Assembly: GCA_036362985.1 (NCBI GenBank)
Contig: JAYGXS010000003.1
Location: 41,891,128 to 41,955,127 of the forward strand
DNA from: Ligula intestinalis
Taxonomy: Eukaryota > Platyhelminthes > Cestoda > Diphyllobothriidea > Diphyllobothriidae
Reading direction: 5' to 3'
DNA length: 64,000 nucleotides
This document shows, piece by piece, positions 32,200 to 43,900 of the stretch. How positions within the stretch are numbered: the first letter of the stretch is position 1; every line of letters begins with the position of its first letter. Below the pieces are notes generated by a model. The model saw nothing but the letters and a program-made list of their open reading frames with translations. It ran no database searches and had not been told where the DNA came from. The position numbers were made by a program, and so were the translations under genes.

Positions 32200-32445
32200 A
32201 CAAGCCTCGATTCAGTAGCTGAAGAAGGGATAGCAGACGAGGTGGTATACGCATATTTATTTCATTATTTTCCGATCAAGCATCTGGCCGTGATCAGCGG
32301 TCGATCTGAAGCAGAATTTATTCGAAATCTGCTGAATGTCCTACTATGCCCACCGCTTTGCTATACCTTTGCTGGGCTGGGGGATCTAAAGAAAAGAACT
32401 CATTCATTGCTTGTCCTTTGTTTCCTATCCTCAAAGGTAGACTAA
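32200..32445 (+). pseudogene. CACTA-K: possible DUF4806-like tail
   Basis: An open frame reads SVAEEGIADEVVYAYLFHYF and then EAEFIRNLLNVLLCPPLCYT with a following KKRTHSLL. Its place after the ORF2-like exon and the spacing resemble the DUF4806-type tail of CACTA-L, but sequence similarity is weak. Confidence 0.35.
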
Positions 32446-35400
32446 TTTATATTCATTGACTCGCACAGATTGCGTTAGACTGGATTGTCAGTATAGTGTG
32501 TGTGTCTGACCATCGGTTTCGATGATAACAACCAAGTGCCCCAACAGGTTGGTAGAGGAGGTGACGGCCTCAGGGCTTAGTTTAAAGTGATAGAGGAGGT
32601 ATTTAGCGGCTCCGCACTCTTCACCTTCTCCAATGAGTCTCGAAGACTAGATGGGGTCCGGTGCGGCTGCTGTATCAAATGCGAGCCTAACTTTGTCTTA
32701 AGTCACAGTAGACTTTGCGCGGTTGCTACTGTGCTAGCTATCCTCACTCACCTATAGAAGGTGTCTGGCCAGACTTAGGTAAACCAGGACTGATACTGCT
32801 TTCTTCTAATACTACATACTAGGGTGTAGCTTAGTGATAGTACTTGTTGGTACTGGTACTGAATGTTGTGCAAGTCAGAAGTGACGCTGATTAAGGTTAG
32901 CACTGGACTCATGTACCTAAATCTCGGCAGAAGTCTAGTAGTACTGGTGCTGGCACTGACGTTACCATTTATAAGAGGTGACGCTGACTTAGCCAACACT
33001 TGGGCTCGTATCCCCTCGGTCTCAACAGGGCATGTGAATCTGGGTTTAACTATTTTGGGTAAGCGCATGCTAGGGGTCATGAGAAAGGCTGCGTTTGTCA
33101 TGGTTTCCGCACTTTCATCAAGTTCCATGGATAGAGCTCCATGGAACTTGACGCACTAAGAAGATGCCGATATAGTTACATGTCTATGCTAGAAGTGCTA
33201 CTTCAAGAAAGGCCAATACTTATTATGCTATTAGAACTGCCTGTGTATGCTTTTTAAGGAGTCGCACCCAGTATGCACTCCCAATCTGTAGTATGTAATA
33301 GGGATTAGCATTTGGACAATAACATAGCGTTTTTAGAGTAGTGATTAAAAAACAAATCTGGGCTCATACATCCACATGTCACTAATACGTGTAGTAGAAC
33401 TTGTGCTAGCTCTGTTGCTAACGTTTGTCGGAGGTCAGCCCATCTTCTTTCTAACTAGATGGGCTATAAGTACCGGTAATAGGGGACAACATGATTGCTG
33501 AGACTGCAATAGGCTAAAAGGCTTAGGCTAAGCTTTGAGGACTCGACTGCACTATAAAAGCCAAGCAAGTCTAAACTAAGAGACTCGACTGCAGGAATTA
33601 AGGGGTACATTTGTGTAAAAACTGGGTAATGAAGTTACAGCCAATTAGAAATTAAGGTAAGGTAGGTTGGAATTATGTGTAGCTAATAAAGCAATTTTAC
33701 TGCTGCTGTTCGCAAAACTAGGCAATAATCAAAGAATTAAAAATAATTGAGCTTACACGCGTCCCAAGCTTTCGTTCGGGTTGATTTTTAAGACAGCCGG
33801 CGAGAATGCACGTCCGTGAGGTAGATACGACTGTCATCAGGAATGCTTACAGTCATAACAACGGGCCTCGGTGTCAAGACCGTCATCTGGCGATATAAAT
33901 TGTAATCGGCTAGCAGCTGTCCGCGTATGGTGATTTTGATTGTCGTGGCTTGCGCAACCGTAGCTTGTAGATGTCATGTCATGTTATGCCATGTCAGCCC
34001 CCCCCCTCAAGGAAGCTGTGTGACTCAGCTGGCCTACTTGACTCCCGTGCCCTCAGTGATGCCAGTTATTCCGCCATTTGAGGAAGCATCAAATCCGGGT
34101 GACCCATAAACCTAAACCACACTACGCACCCAACTAGTACATCCTAAGGATAGGGTGAACTATTTAGACAGGAAAAAAAATTGTCTATAGGATTCCATGT
34201 GGATCATATGATACCGGAACCGTGAGAGCTGGAGGTAAAGTTTCAACCTGCAAAGGCGAAGTGAAGCTTTGAGTGGCCTGGTTCTTCTTATATACCTGTT
34301 CCCTGTGGATTTTGGCGTAGCGGGGGGGGGGGTAGTCGTTTGACCGCATGTATCCCGCTTGGGGGTAGGCTATGCAAATTTGGCTTCCTGCACTCGCGGA
34401 ACGACGGCAGTAGACTACGGGCTGTGGCGGAGTGAGGGGGAGGTGCTTATCCCCCAATCTTGTCTAACTTAGGCCACCGCACGTTCAGAAATTAGCTATT
34501 CATGTCAAGAGGGTAGTTCTTATACGGTAATGGTATCTAACTGCTAGGAGCGCTAGAAGTACTGAACAATACCTATCGAGTGTATAGTCAGAGTAGATGC
34601 TGATTTGAGTCAGCGCTGAGATTCATGTCAACTGGATTTAAGGCAAGGAAAACTAGGAACTGCTGTAGGATATAGTATGTGAATGCTTGGGCGGCTAATA
34701 ATAGTTGTCGTACCTATGTATGGCAACAGAGTAAATTGTAATGCAAGTTCATTTGGGGAGCCCAGTTTTTACTCAATTAGGGTTTAGCTTGATTTTCGTG
34801 CTTCTGTGTGGATATATTACGCAGTGGGCTTCCTGTATTAGTAAGATAGGCCAGATAAAGGTTTGGCCTCTGTCTCACCGCTTGGCTTATTAAATTCCTG
34901 TTTCAGTATTAATAGTTAAGAAGTATGACGTGCATCCTATATTTTCCAATTTACTATAAAAGGTGGGAAATATGAGAATATCAGCTGAGTGAGGTTTTTC
35001 TTAACGAGCTTCAAATTGTTTGTTTCTGCTACGACTCCTGCTTTTTTTCCTGCTAGGTCCTTATACCGCTAGGTACTGGTAGTTGCAGTTTTTTTTTCTA
35101 TTTGACTGACATTAGGAATGATGAATACAGCACAGTGAGAGTACACTACAATTTCTACCTTAGAGGACAACAGTACGAAGATACAGTATCAGGTTATTAG
35201 AGTAGGTCGGTCTTTCTGTGCAACAGGAATAGGGCAGTAGCATTGATGCTGGTAGCATTAACGATAGTGGTGATACTCACCCATTTGGGCTTTCCATGGT
35301 TTTCGCCTACTCAACTCTATCCATCAGTCTGTGGTTAACGAGACGTTATTTAGTATTATCACGGGTTCTTACATGCATTTACGTCATATGATGCTACTAA

Positions 35401-36275
35401 CCGTTCTCAGGCTACCTTTTTGACTAATTGCAGCATCTCACTCTATTTTGAGGTTGGGGGGACACCTCCGTCTAATAGGAAGACAATCTGCTCCATAATC
35501 AACTATCATTGCTATATCCTATAACTGTGTCAGGGACAGATTAGTAAGCAATAAACAGAGCATATGTCTAGTTGGAATGTGTTTGACCTCGAGAGAGCTA
35601 GATGTGCCTATCTTTCGTTCAATAGGGCGCATCTGTCTCTATTACTAAGTTTAGCTATGTGGGAAGTTATTTTCTATACTGTATCAACACCTGGGTGAAG
35701 AGCACAAGCATTCAAAATTTGCAATAAGCATATCAGGTGGGAATATGAGCTTACCATCGGCCCGCTTTCTGTCCGAGAAGACTGTGTAAGACCCCCGGGT
35801 ATTTTTCTGTCAGCGGTTTTGGCGAAATCGTCCTTCCTCCCGTGCGGGGAGGCGCGTATCATTAGATGCATGCAGATTTTCCAGTTTATGCGGCTATCAC
35901 GCGTGGGGGATATCCGGTTGTTGTTATTTCCGATCGACCGATATGATTGATTTGTGAGCGGCCAATGGCTATCCATTTTGAAGGTGAGCCTGTGTTCGGT
36001 TTGACGTCTAGACTCCTTTGTCCGATTTTAGGTACCAAGCCTCTTTAGTATACTGTTTATCTGGGTAGGCAAGTTATTTGCTCACAGAATTCGTGCACTT
36101 AGTATGAGATCGCAACCCCTCATCACGATTCCTGTCTTCGTCCCCTTCCAGCGCCAGCTTACTGGCTGCTCACACACCGCTCATCGTAGATCTGGAAATC
36201 AGCTTTCGCGCATCCGAAATTTCATCTAGACTGATTTGCAAGACACCCGGGCGACCGTTCACTTCAGGTAGTCAG
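32446..36275. other. Gene-poor stretch of unknown origin
   Basis: About 3.8 kb without a recognisable domain on either strand. It lies between CACTA-K and CACTA-L. Only short features stand out: a perfect 13-bp hairpin at 33118-33151, GACTCGACTGCA twice near 33540-33590, and a C-run at 33998. On the minus strand, CCTGATGACAG near 33840 and CGAAAGCTTGGGACGCG near 33775 resemble PLE untranslated motifs. Confidence 0.5.
33118..33151. repeat. Perfect 13-bp inverted repeat
   Basis: TCAAGTTCCATGG and its exact reverse complement are separated by 8 nt (33131-33138). It could form a small hairpin. No function can be assigned. Confidence 0.9.
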
Positions 36276-36320
36276 GTGAGACTGTCAGCAGTAACTTGCA
36301 GTCAGTATAGTAACTGCAGT

Positions 36321-36488
36321 ATGGCTGTAGTACGACAAACGCCCATTAATTGGTTCCGTGGATCGAAGGGTCGGTATGGCGGGCGGCGCGACATCTATGA
36401 GGTACCAAATGTGTACTTGAATTATCCTTCACAAGTATCACCATCGTCAACTCTGCATGCCCACAACTATCCCCGGCCAAGGAAGCGG
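36321..36488 (+). other. Possible unassigned exon
   Basis: After an ACTGCAG acceptor-like site, an open stretch starts MAVVRQTPINWFRGSKGRYG and ends HNYPRPRKR before GGTAAGTT at 36488-36495, a good donor. No family recognised. It lies about 400 bp before CACTA-L and may be part of that element or chance. Confidence 0.3.
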
Positions 36489-36888
36489 TAAGTTAACTTG
36501 TAGAATTACTGTTTATATTAACCCTGTTTATTTATATCTAACTGTAATAGGCAATAACTACTATTTATCAGTACCCATGTCTTTTTTCTTCTCCCAGTAC
36601 GTTTGTCCCCTAAGAGCAAAATTTGCGTGATCGAGGTACGAAATGTCGTGCTAAAATCAGGGCTGAATCTGATTGGTTGCTACATAACTCGTATGCCCCG
36701 TTGCTAAGCTCGCAAATGCGTTCGCGCAGAGCTATTGGAAAATCGATATGCCTTATCTGTGAGCGGTCGCCTCACGCTTAGGCACGCCATTTGGTGCCTT
36801 GTCTCTCTGCTGAGCGGTCGAATTGCTGCCTGAAAGTTGCCTTTGGACTATATCGCGTAATTTGTGTATCTGTGACGATTTTTCAAGC

Positions 36889-37845
36889 ATGTCAAAGACT
36901 GTTTCGAGGACTACCCGTTATAGGCGTAGGAAAAAAGCACTTCGGAACGTGTTGGTGATTTTGATGAGGAATTTGATGAAATTTTCGCGTCGAACGCATC
37001 ATCCTCCGGCTGGAGTATAAGAACATTTTCCTCTTCGTCCTATTTTTCTGAATCAGATTAGGAACAGAAAATTTCGAGGGATGAAGAGGAGCCCACAGCT
37101 GCAGGTTTCCAAATGCGAAGATGACGAACCTGGAGGTTCACTTACAATTGCAGAAGAGGAGCTTAGTATGGAAGATGCGCTTCGAGCCTAGGCAGTCAAA
37201 TCGAAGACACCAACAATTCATATGACTAGCCTGCTGAAGATCCTCAGGCGTGTCTGTCCGGATCTACCTGCTAATGGACGAACGTTGATGCGGTCAGATG
37301 ACACCGAAACCGAAAGAACACCAATGGGTAGCGGTGAGTATGCTCATATAGAATTTATCAGGCAGCTGACGGCACAGGTAAGTCTCAATTCCATGCTTGT
37401 TAAGAACAGTAAGATCGTTACCGATTTAGCTATTGACAGTATACCAATAAAAAAGAAAACCAGAGAGCATTTTTGGCCCGTTCTAGGGCGCATTATCGAG
37501 CCATTTATTGGCGATATTTTTGTTGTAGGAGTATATTTCGGTCGTGGTAAACCGTCGGATGTGCAGTTTTTTATGTCATTAGTTAGTGAGCTGCAAAATA
37601 TACTTAGGTATGGTCCGCGTGTCGACGAAATCGACAGGACCCTAGAATTTCGTCTAGCAGCCATAATTTGTGATGCTCCAGCAAGGGCATTCATTAAGAA
37701 AATTAAGAATGTGAATGCCAAGTATGGCTGTGAGCGATGCTGGATAGAGGGCAAATATGATCGTGAATTTCATACGATGTATTACGTTAATCTTAGTGAT
37801 CGTAAGCGATGCGATGACGATGTTCACCGCACCGTCATTAACTAA
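36889..37845 (+). pseudogene. CACTA-L: CACTA/EnSpm-like transposase, N-terminal half
   Basis: ATG at 36889 starts a basic N-terminus (MSKTVSRTTRYRRRKKALRN), followed after a frameshift by an acidic stretch (DFDEEFDEIFASNASSSGWS). Next is the block DALRA-stop-AVKSK, where TAG at 37189-37191 replaces the Trp usual in LRAWAV. The open frame 37222-37845 continues TSLLKILRRVCPDLPANGRT, GSGEYAHIEF, EHFWPVLGRIIEPFIGDIFV, VGVYFGRGKPSDVQFFMSL and the conserved IICDAPARAFIKKIKN with KYGCERC. CACTA transposases excise the element; the catalytic C-terminal two thirds are missing here. Best-preserved transposase of the window but not functional. Confidence 0.85.
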
Positions 37846-38470
37846 TGCCGCAGGAATCCTCTTCTGACTCAGGGAGTGTGGTGACTAAGCCGTCGGGGAG
37901 TTCACCACCTTACCCAGGTAAGCAATCAAACTAATACGCACTTCTTCTTAGGCAGCAGTCATAAACGTCACCTTCGAAAGCGGCTGGAGAGGGGCTCGAA
38001 TAAGCCCATCAAGAAGGCTTTGAAGTGGATTGTAAAGACTTTAATGGAAAACCAGTGACATGAAATTATGCCGGAGGAGCGTCTGGAAGAGCGGCTGATC
38101 CGCCTTGAAAATTTGCTTACGCAAATTGTGAATGGGGAAGTGCAGCCTACGACTGGGACTTTGGCCCCTAGTCAACGGCCACTCAACCCGAAGGCAAATC
38201 TTGGAATGAATTAGTGGACTTCGACCGGACCTTATATAATGAGGATATCCGCAAGCAAGTTGTAATTGAATCCTTCTTTAAATTAAAGTTACTAGACCGA
38301 ATTTTTCTCAACTTTCGACGCAACCCACGTGTCGGCCTTCGTGGAAAGGGTCTTTCAGACTTTTCACTGACAGAATAACTGAAGATGTTACACTTTATGG
38401 CCGGCAAAAGGGCAAGAAAGCCTTCTTTAAAGCCGAGGCTTATAAAGTGATATTGCGTAATTACTATTAA
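37844..38470 (+). pseudogene. CACTA-L ORF2: spliced gene with DUF4806-like domain
   Basis: ATG at 37844 opens MPQESSSDSGSVVTKPSGSS, spliced over a 34-nt intron to GSSHKRHLRKRLERGSNKPI and KKALKWIVKTLMENQ. After a TGA at about 38056 the frame continues MPEERLEERLIRLENLLTQI. A shifted frame gives SWNELVDFDRTLYNEDIRKQ and, after more shifts, DRITEDVTLYGRQKGKKAFF with KAEAYKVILRNYY at the end. The coiled-coil-like LENLL segment followed by the R-GKKAF motif matches DUF4806 proteins that accompany animal CACTA-like elements. Their role is unknown. Confidence 0.72.
37918..37951 (+). other. 34-nt intron in CACTA-L ORF2
   Basis: GTAAGC donor, CTTCTTCTTAG acceptor. Removing it joins YP to GSSHKR in one frame, while the unspliced reading breaks. 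Introns of about 35 nt are common in flatworms. Confidence 0.75.
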
Positions 38471-39732
38471 TTTACCTGTAACATACCATCCTTCAGAGGC
38501 CTTCACAATTTCCTGCGGATCACCCGCCGTCGGTCGTAAGGCTTAAGAGGAAGCGGTTGTTAAGGGAAGCCGCGGAGAGGTCCATGGCCAGTAAGTAAGC
38601 GCAAATAATGACGTAGTCTTTCGTATCCTCCTCTGCAGACTGTAACGTATTTACTTTTTTAAATTCCAGAGTCCGAACCCCAACCCGGCCCCTCGGATGG
38701 GATTTAAAATACCCATGAATAATCCAGATGAACATATTTTTGTTCAAGTATTTTATAATATTTTACGTTTAATAAAGTTTTATTACGCACATAGCAGACT
38801 TCAAAAAAGTGCAACGGGGGGTATGTCGTGCGAATGGGGCTTTTTTTCGAGAAGTAGGCATCCCGCTGTGCAAAAAAATTTGAGATACGAATTTTCGTAC
38901 GAACTTTCGTACGAGTTTCAAATTCGTACGAAAGTTCATACGAAGTAGTCGTGCATTCGTGGTAAATTCGTGGTTATTTTGCTATTAGGGTCATACAAGG
39001 TTTTCGTCCTCTTCCACTTCCACTTCCTGATCAGTGGAAGTGAGCCATCATATTTGATTCGGAAACTTTTTATTGCATCTACCCAATAAAACGTTTTATG
39101 GCAACAGTAGTTTACGTAGTGCAACTCATATTCCCCTAGTCCAAGCATTTTTTCTTGTGGAAATGGTGGTTATTGGGGTTTTGGAGGTAGGAACAAGGAA
39201 AGGCAGTGGAATATACTTAAATACCAGCTATATGCACTTTATTTTATTGCACTACGAAATTTTGTTGCTTTAAAGCTGTAGACTTTCTTATCTATATTAT
39301 CGCTAAGCGTAATGCGGAAAACCGAATTATCACAATGACGGTTTATTGGAATTCCTGAAAAAATAGAAATGCTAGTTAGAAGGTCGTCCACTTCAACTTA
39401 CCTGAGGTTTAACTTACCGTTCTGGAGTAAGACTAGTTTGATTATAGTTAGACTAGTGTAGTCCGCGGCGCCAAGCGCCGCGCACACCTTCAATTTACAT
39501 GCGGAACACCTTACTCTCAGCGGCCGCAGGGAACAAATTTAATAAAAATTTGCCACTCTCTACTTACCTCTACAAACTTCCCAAACTGCCTATCCTATTT
39601 TCCCACCCAAAAACCCACTATAACCACCGCTTCATTAGGAAAAATATTTGGACTAGGGGTATATGAGGTGCATTGCTTAAACAACCTTTGCCATTTTTAT
39701 TTTTAAACTTCCATTTACTTCCTTATAATGCT
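38471..39732. other. CACTA-L 3' flank and unassigned sequence
   Basis: No coding domain. It contains the palindrome at 38894-38944. The element's terminal CACT repeats could not be placed. Confidence 0.5.
38894..38944. repeat. 51-bp imperfect palindrome of TTCGTACGAA units
   Basis: TTCGTACGAA-type self-complementary words occur four times in 51 bp, and the whole block is itself an imperfect palindrome centred near 38919. It lies about 430 bp beyond CACTA-L ORF2. CACTA elements carry clustered subterminal repeats bound by transposase, so this may be one; that is inference. Confidence 0.8.
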
Positions 39733-39862
39733 TCGCTGGAGTTATAGTTATTCGCCCATGAGTCGCTGCAGTTTAACTTATTCGTTCATGCGTCGCCGCC
39801 GTCATACTTTTTCGTTTACGTGTGGCTTCAGTTGAACTTATTTGCTTCTATGTCCCTGCGTC
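39733..39862 (+). repeat. 30-bp minisatellite, about 4.3 units
   Basis: Units start at 39733, 39763, 39793, 39823 and 39853 with a strict 30-bp period and about 60-70% identity. Consensus elements are TCGCTGC(A/C)GTT, ACTTATTCG and a (C/A)TG end. The period is a multiple of three, but no coding frame is evident. Confidence 0.85.
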
Positions 39863-40982
39863 AATTAAATCGGGGTCGATAAATCGGACTGGGTGGACGT
39901 GGTTAGAAGTGTTCCTCAAGGCTCCGTTCTCGGTCCTTTACTGTTCATCCTATATGTTAATGATAGCCTTCAAGTACTTGACTGTGATAAAATCATGTTT
40001 ACCGATGAATTTACGCTCTAGCAGGTCATTAAGCGCTCAAATGACCGAGATGCTCTGCAAAATAATATTTGTAAACTGGAGATGTGGTCCGAGAGATGGC
40101 TCCTAGAGTGCCGTTCTCCATCTGCGTCAAACAAACTACCCCATACCTCACAGCACAAGGAGATATAACCTGAACAACACTCAAATTCCCGTAGAACCTT
40201 CATAGAAAGACCTGGGCATTTGGATACAGAGCAATCTGATGCCATCGTCGCAATGTATAAAGGCTGCTAACAAAGCCACGGGAGTGCTGCACGCGATCAA
40301 AAGGGCATTTCTAGCTTTCGACAAAGATCTCTTGGGCAAAGTGTACGGTACCTTCGTTCAGCCACACTTATAATATTGTATACAGGCGTGGCAGCCACGG
40401 CTTGCAAAAGACACAACATGTTGCAGCGTCGAGAAACAAAGCTAGTAAGAGGTCTAAAAAACGACTCCCACATAGACTGACTGTCATGCCTAAATTAAGT
40501 CCCGCTGTATTACAGGCAACAAAGAGGGGATTTTATCTTAATTTGCAAGATAATACATGGTGTTGAGAAAGAATTGCGCTTTGAGAACATGATTCAGTGG
40601 TACCTCTCGTCTCATCTGCGTGGGCACGCGGTGAAGATGCGCACGAAGATGTCCAAGCTTAATCTCCGCTTTCAATTTTTCATGCAATGGGCCATACCAA
40701 AGTGGAATAACCTCCCGCAGTCAGTCGTGGAGACCATTTCCCTACAGTTGTGCAAACAACGTTTGGATAATTACATGCATCCCCTGTTGTCTCTCGAAGT
40801 CCGAACTCTAACTACCAGACTTATTTGTAAAAGCAATGCTACTCACTGTTTGCCATTACTATTTTGGTAGTGGCAATTTTTAGCGTGTGCGTGACCATAT
40901 GTATATGACGCACTGGCATGGAATCAATAGTGTTTTCAAAGACATTACCCACTATCCTCACCAAATAAACTGAAACTGAAAT
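39863..40982 (+). pseudogene. LINE N: CR1/Jockey-like RT, 5'-truncated
   Basis: Starts inside the RT: VPQGSVLGPLLFILYVNDSL, with IMFTDEFTL where the catalytic FADD is expected. Next are NDRDALQNNICKLEMWSERW, KDLGIWIQ-like remnants, ATGVLHAIKRAFLAFDKDLL and GKVYGTFVQPHL. The C-terminal frame 40574-40870 has IQWYLSSHLRGHAVKMRTKM and WAIPKWNNLPQSVVETISLQ. Stops and shifts occur near 40020, 40165, 40373 and 40440. The 3' end runs to AATAAACTGAAACTGAAA at about 40964-40981. Confidence 0.87.
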
Positions 40983-41165
40983 ACCTGACGCTAAGGGACT
41001 AGCTATATGCTAGCTTTTGTCAACCGCATGTTATCAGAGCATTATGTTTCTCGTGCCATACTTCGTATTTAATGTTAAATAATAGATGCGGCATGCTGTT
41101 CAATATCTATTCTAAGTAAATATGGAGCACTTCTTCAACGAATAACACTGGAGCACCATGTACCA

Positions 41166-41499
41166 TGTTAGGATTATTCCTAACGAGCAGCCTTGCCGAG
41201 CTCTCAGGTCACTTTAGTGGTCCGCCCACAAACAAAGGGCGCGCGTGGACGGGCGCGCAACAGGAACCGAAGTTACACGAGGCGGACATGACAGAGGCGG
41301 CCAGGTGGCCAATAGAGCCGTAAGCGCATGAGGAACAATCTGATTGGTCCCATCTATAAACTTCTTTATCATATAGTCCCATTCACGGGACACAATAAAC
41401 GACTTCCTTTCCTTTACGGCCTTGTTCGTTGTTCTCCTTGTTGAACTGACACAAAGAGATCGGGACGGCACAAATCGAGCTTGGGAAGACATAACAACA
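41166..41499 (+). repeat. LTR of a Mag-like gypsy element
   Basis: TGTTAGG...CAACA, about 334 bp, with an inner palindrome TTAGGATTATTCCTAA at its start and AATAAA-like ACAATAAACG near 41393. It is followed at the same spacing as in gypsy G by ATT then a GCGACGCAG-type primer-site remnant. No second LTR was found. Confidence 0.65.
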
Positions 41500-41650
41500 A
41501 TTCGCGACGCAGAACTCACTGGCTATCTCCGCGGAACAATTGCTAGCTATTATGCAGCAACAGCAAGCTCAGTTTGAGGCGGCTCAACTGAAGATGGCGG
41601 AATGAATGATGTAGAAGTTCAGTCTGCATTTTCCTGCTCCAGAATCCTTT
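41500..41650 (+). pseudogene. Start of a Mag-like Gag behind the LTR
   Basis: The reading LAISAEQLLAIMQQQQAQFE then AAQLKMAE, followed by a stop, resembles the Gln-rich Gag N-terminus of Mag/K02A2.6-like elements. Homology fades after about 41650, so only the 5' end of the element remains. Confidence 0.55.
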
Positions 41651-41959
41651 GGGGAATAATCCAGGTCAGCAAACGCAGCGGTTGCCTCCATTACCGACAG
41701 TTTGCTGATGGCCACGACCTTTTTGTTGCATCAGTTTCATCCTACACTTTGTTTATGCTTAAAGCTCTTGTTCTGGACGACCGTACGCATTCAGGATCCA
41801 TGCAGGACATTGTCTGTAAATGCATCAATTTCCAAATTGACGATGGTTTGTACCTCATTCCTCTTGTACACATTTGAGCGAACAATAATTGTTTTATCAA
41901 TCTCGGTTTTTTCTTTTTTGCTTATTGAACTGACGCACTGGACTCATATAGATATGTAA

Positions 41960-42098
41960 GCTTTCGTTGAGTTCATCAATGGGAAATCAGTAACCGTTGT
42001 TGCCGAGAAATGTTTCGTAGCCGACAACTGTATTATGTGGCCGAAGTCCGACAAGAGAAAAAGTAATAAATACCAAAAGAAAGTTAATTTCCCACGTT
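41960..42098 (+). pseudogene. CACTA ORF2-type N-terminal domain fragment
   Basis: Open stretch AFVEFINGKSVTVVAEKCFV then ADNCIMWPKSDKRK and KVNFPRF. The pattern VEF-DG---VV---W-----C-WP is typical of the N-terminal domain of the DUF4806 proteins carried by CACTA-like elements. It stops where the 3' end of LINE M begins, so LINE M probably inserted into it. Confidence 0.5.
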
Positions 42099-42196
42099 TT
42101 TATGCATCCATATTTGAAGGGTTACAGGCAAGGAATGCCCTTGAGGACCCTATTGATTTAAAGTAAAACATCATTCTTACAGTCAATATGAAGTTG

Positions 42197-43900
42197 CAGA
42201 AAGACATAAAGTACCATGACACACTTTCGAATGAATTGACTCGGAAAAGAACGGAAACAATCCAGAGCCAGTAATTTTTTTACAATGCTGGCAATAAGGA
42301 ATCGTGTTGTGAAAGTTGCCTTTTGTCAAATAACATGCGATTAAATCTTCTTTTAAACTCCGCAATGGTGGCAGCGGAAACCGTCTCGCTTAATAGTCAA
42401 TTCCAAGGTCGGACCACTCGTTGGCTGAAGAACAATATTTTGAGGTCCAATCGAGTGCTTTCGTTTGTGATCTTGTATGGATGGCCATGCAGGTGAGTTG
42501 TGTTAGCTAACTCGAAGAAATCCTCCAATTTCAGGGAGGAAACGTGGCCTCGGATTATCCGGAAGGTCCAAAGCAGGCTGCACTGAACGTTCCTGCAAGA
42601 TAAGGGAAAAAGGTCAAGCCTGATCAGTCTCTCCTGATATGGTAAGTCCCTGAGACAATCAAGCACCTTTGCCGCCCTTCGCTGCACTTGTTAAAGAAGG
42701 TCAACATCTTTTTTCAACCTCGGTGTCCAAACTGGCGTTCCGTATCAAGATGTGGTCTCACAAAGGCGTCTAATATTTTTTCGAAGAGTTCAAGTGGGAA
42801 GATTTTGCATGCTCATATAATCCAGTGCGACGTACTAGTTGCCTCCTGGACGGCGTTTTAACAGTACCCTGTTGGCATCGAGTTCGCAGTTGTCCACATG
42901 CGTAGATCTTTGTGCGTGCCAACCTCTTTTAATGCGGCGCCACTGATCCAATGACTATGATACTGGGGCACTTTTTCACTCCGGCTTATGTGTAGAACAA
43001 GACACTTGGATACATTAAACCTAACAGGCCATGTGGACAACCAGATAATCAGTTTATCGATGTTCGATTGTAACCTCTTTGCGTTGTCAGCGCAGCTAAC
43101 ATCAGCTCATATTTTATTTTTTATCTGCAAACATGACAGCTGCGCAATCAAGGTAATTGAGGCAGTCGTTTACGTTGATCAGGAAGAGTAACGGGCCCGA
43201 AACTGAACCTTGTGGTTCACCATTTTCGATCATTGTCCATTATGAAGTAGAGTTTCCAACATTGACCCTCTGTTCTCTGAGGGACAAGGGGCTGCTGATC
43301 CATTTATACATTTTTCCTTGCATTCCCACGTCCCAAATCTTCCGTAGAAGCCTGTGTGGTACATTATCGAAGGCCTTTTTAAAATTTAAAATATGACATC
43401 AATTGGATAGCCCTTATCTGTGGCCTTTGTCTACTTCTCATGCGAGCAAAGAGCACTCCTAAGGCAAGAGCATCCTGAGCGAAAGCCGTGTCGTCCATCA
43501 CATAATATTCTTTTGCTTTCGAGGAAAAGCATTAAATGCTTCTTGATAATGCACTCCATTATTTTGCACGCGATGCAATATAGACTTGCAGAACAGTAAT
43601 TTGCACAGTCAAGCCGTGAACCTCCCTTATAACTCAGGATGACATTTGCCCACTTCCGTTCTTCCGGGAGTTCGCCTTCTTCAAAAGACATCTGGAAAAT
43701 GGCACGCAGAGGTTTGCACAATTCTTTAGCCAGTTCTCTTAGTGCGAGTGCAGGAATTTTATGCGGCCCAGGTGATTTGGTAGGATTAAGATGGAGTAAT
43801 TCGGCCCTAACTGTGTCCTGTTAAAACTTAAGTTCCGCTTTTTTTGGGCAATGAGGAGGAGGGTAAGGGCGGAGTTATCTGTCGACGAGCGGACGGACCG
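42197..43900 (-). pseudogene. LINE M reverse transcriptase
   Basis: Recovered pieces are CKPLRAIFQMSFEEGELPEE, RLDCANYCSASLYCIACKIM, ESKRILCDGRHGFRSGCSCL (43721-43431), FNVSKCLVLHISRSEK with KEVGTHKDL (43040-42858), and RRAAKVLDCLRDLPYQERLI, SLLWTFRIIRGHVSSLKLED (42687-42397). The same blocks in LINE F are intact, so the order is certain. At least four frameshifts separate them. Confidence 0.9.

Noticed and set aside
32775..33159. Overlapping frames of 98-117 codons on both strands
   Set aside because: No recognisable domain, no splice context, and frames on both strands over the same bases. Treated as chance.
33760..33860. Minus-strand CCTGATGACAG ... CGAAAGC as a hammerhead ribozyme
   Set aside because: The two core words are about 65 nt apart and no clear stem II connects them. 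Kept only as a PLE-like motif.
34185..34457. Minus-strand Pro-rich frame of 90 codons
   Set aside because: No start context, no domain, contains a homopolymer C/G run. Not supported as a gene.
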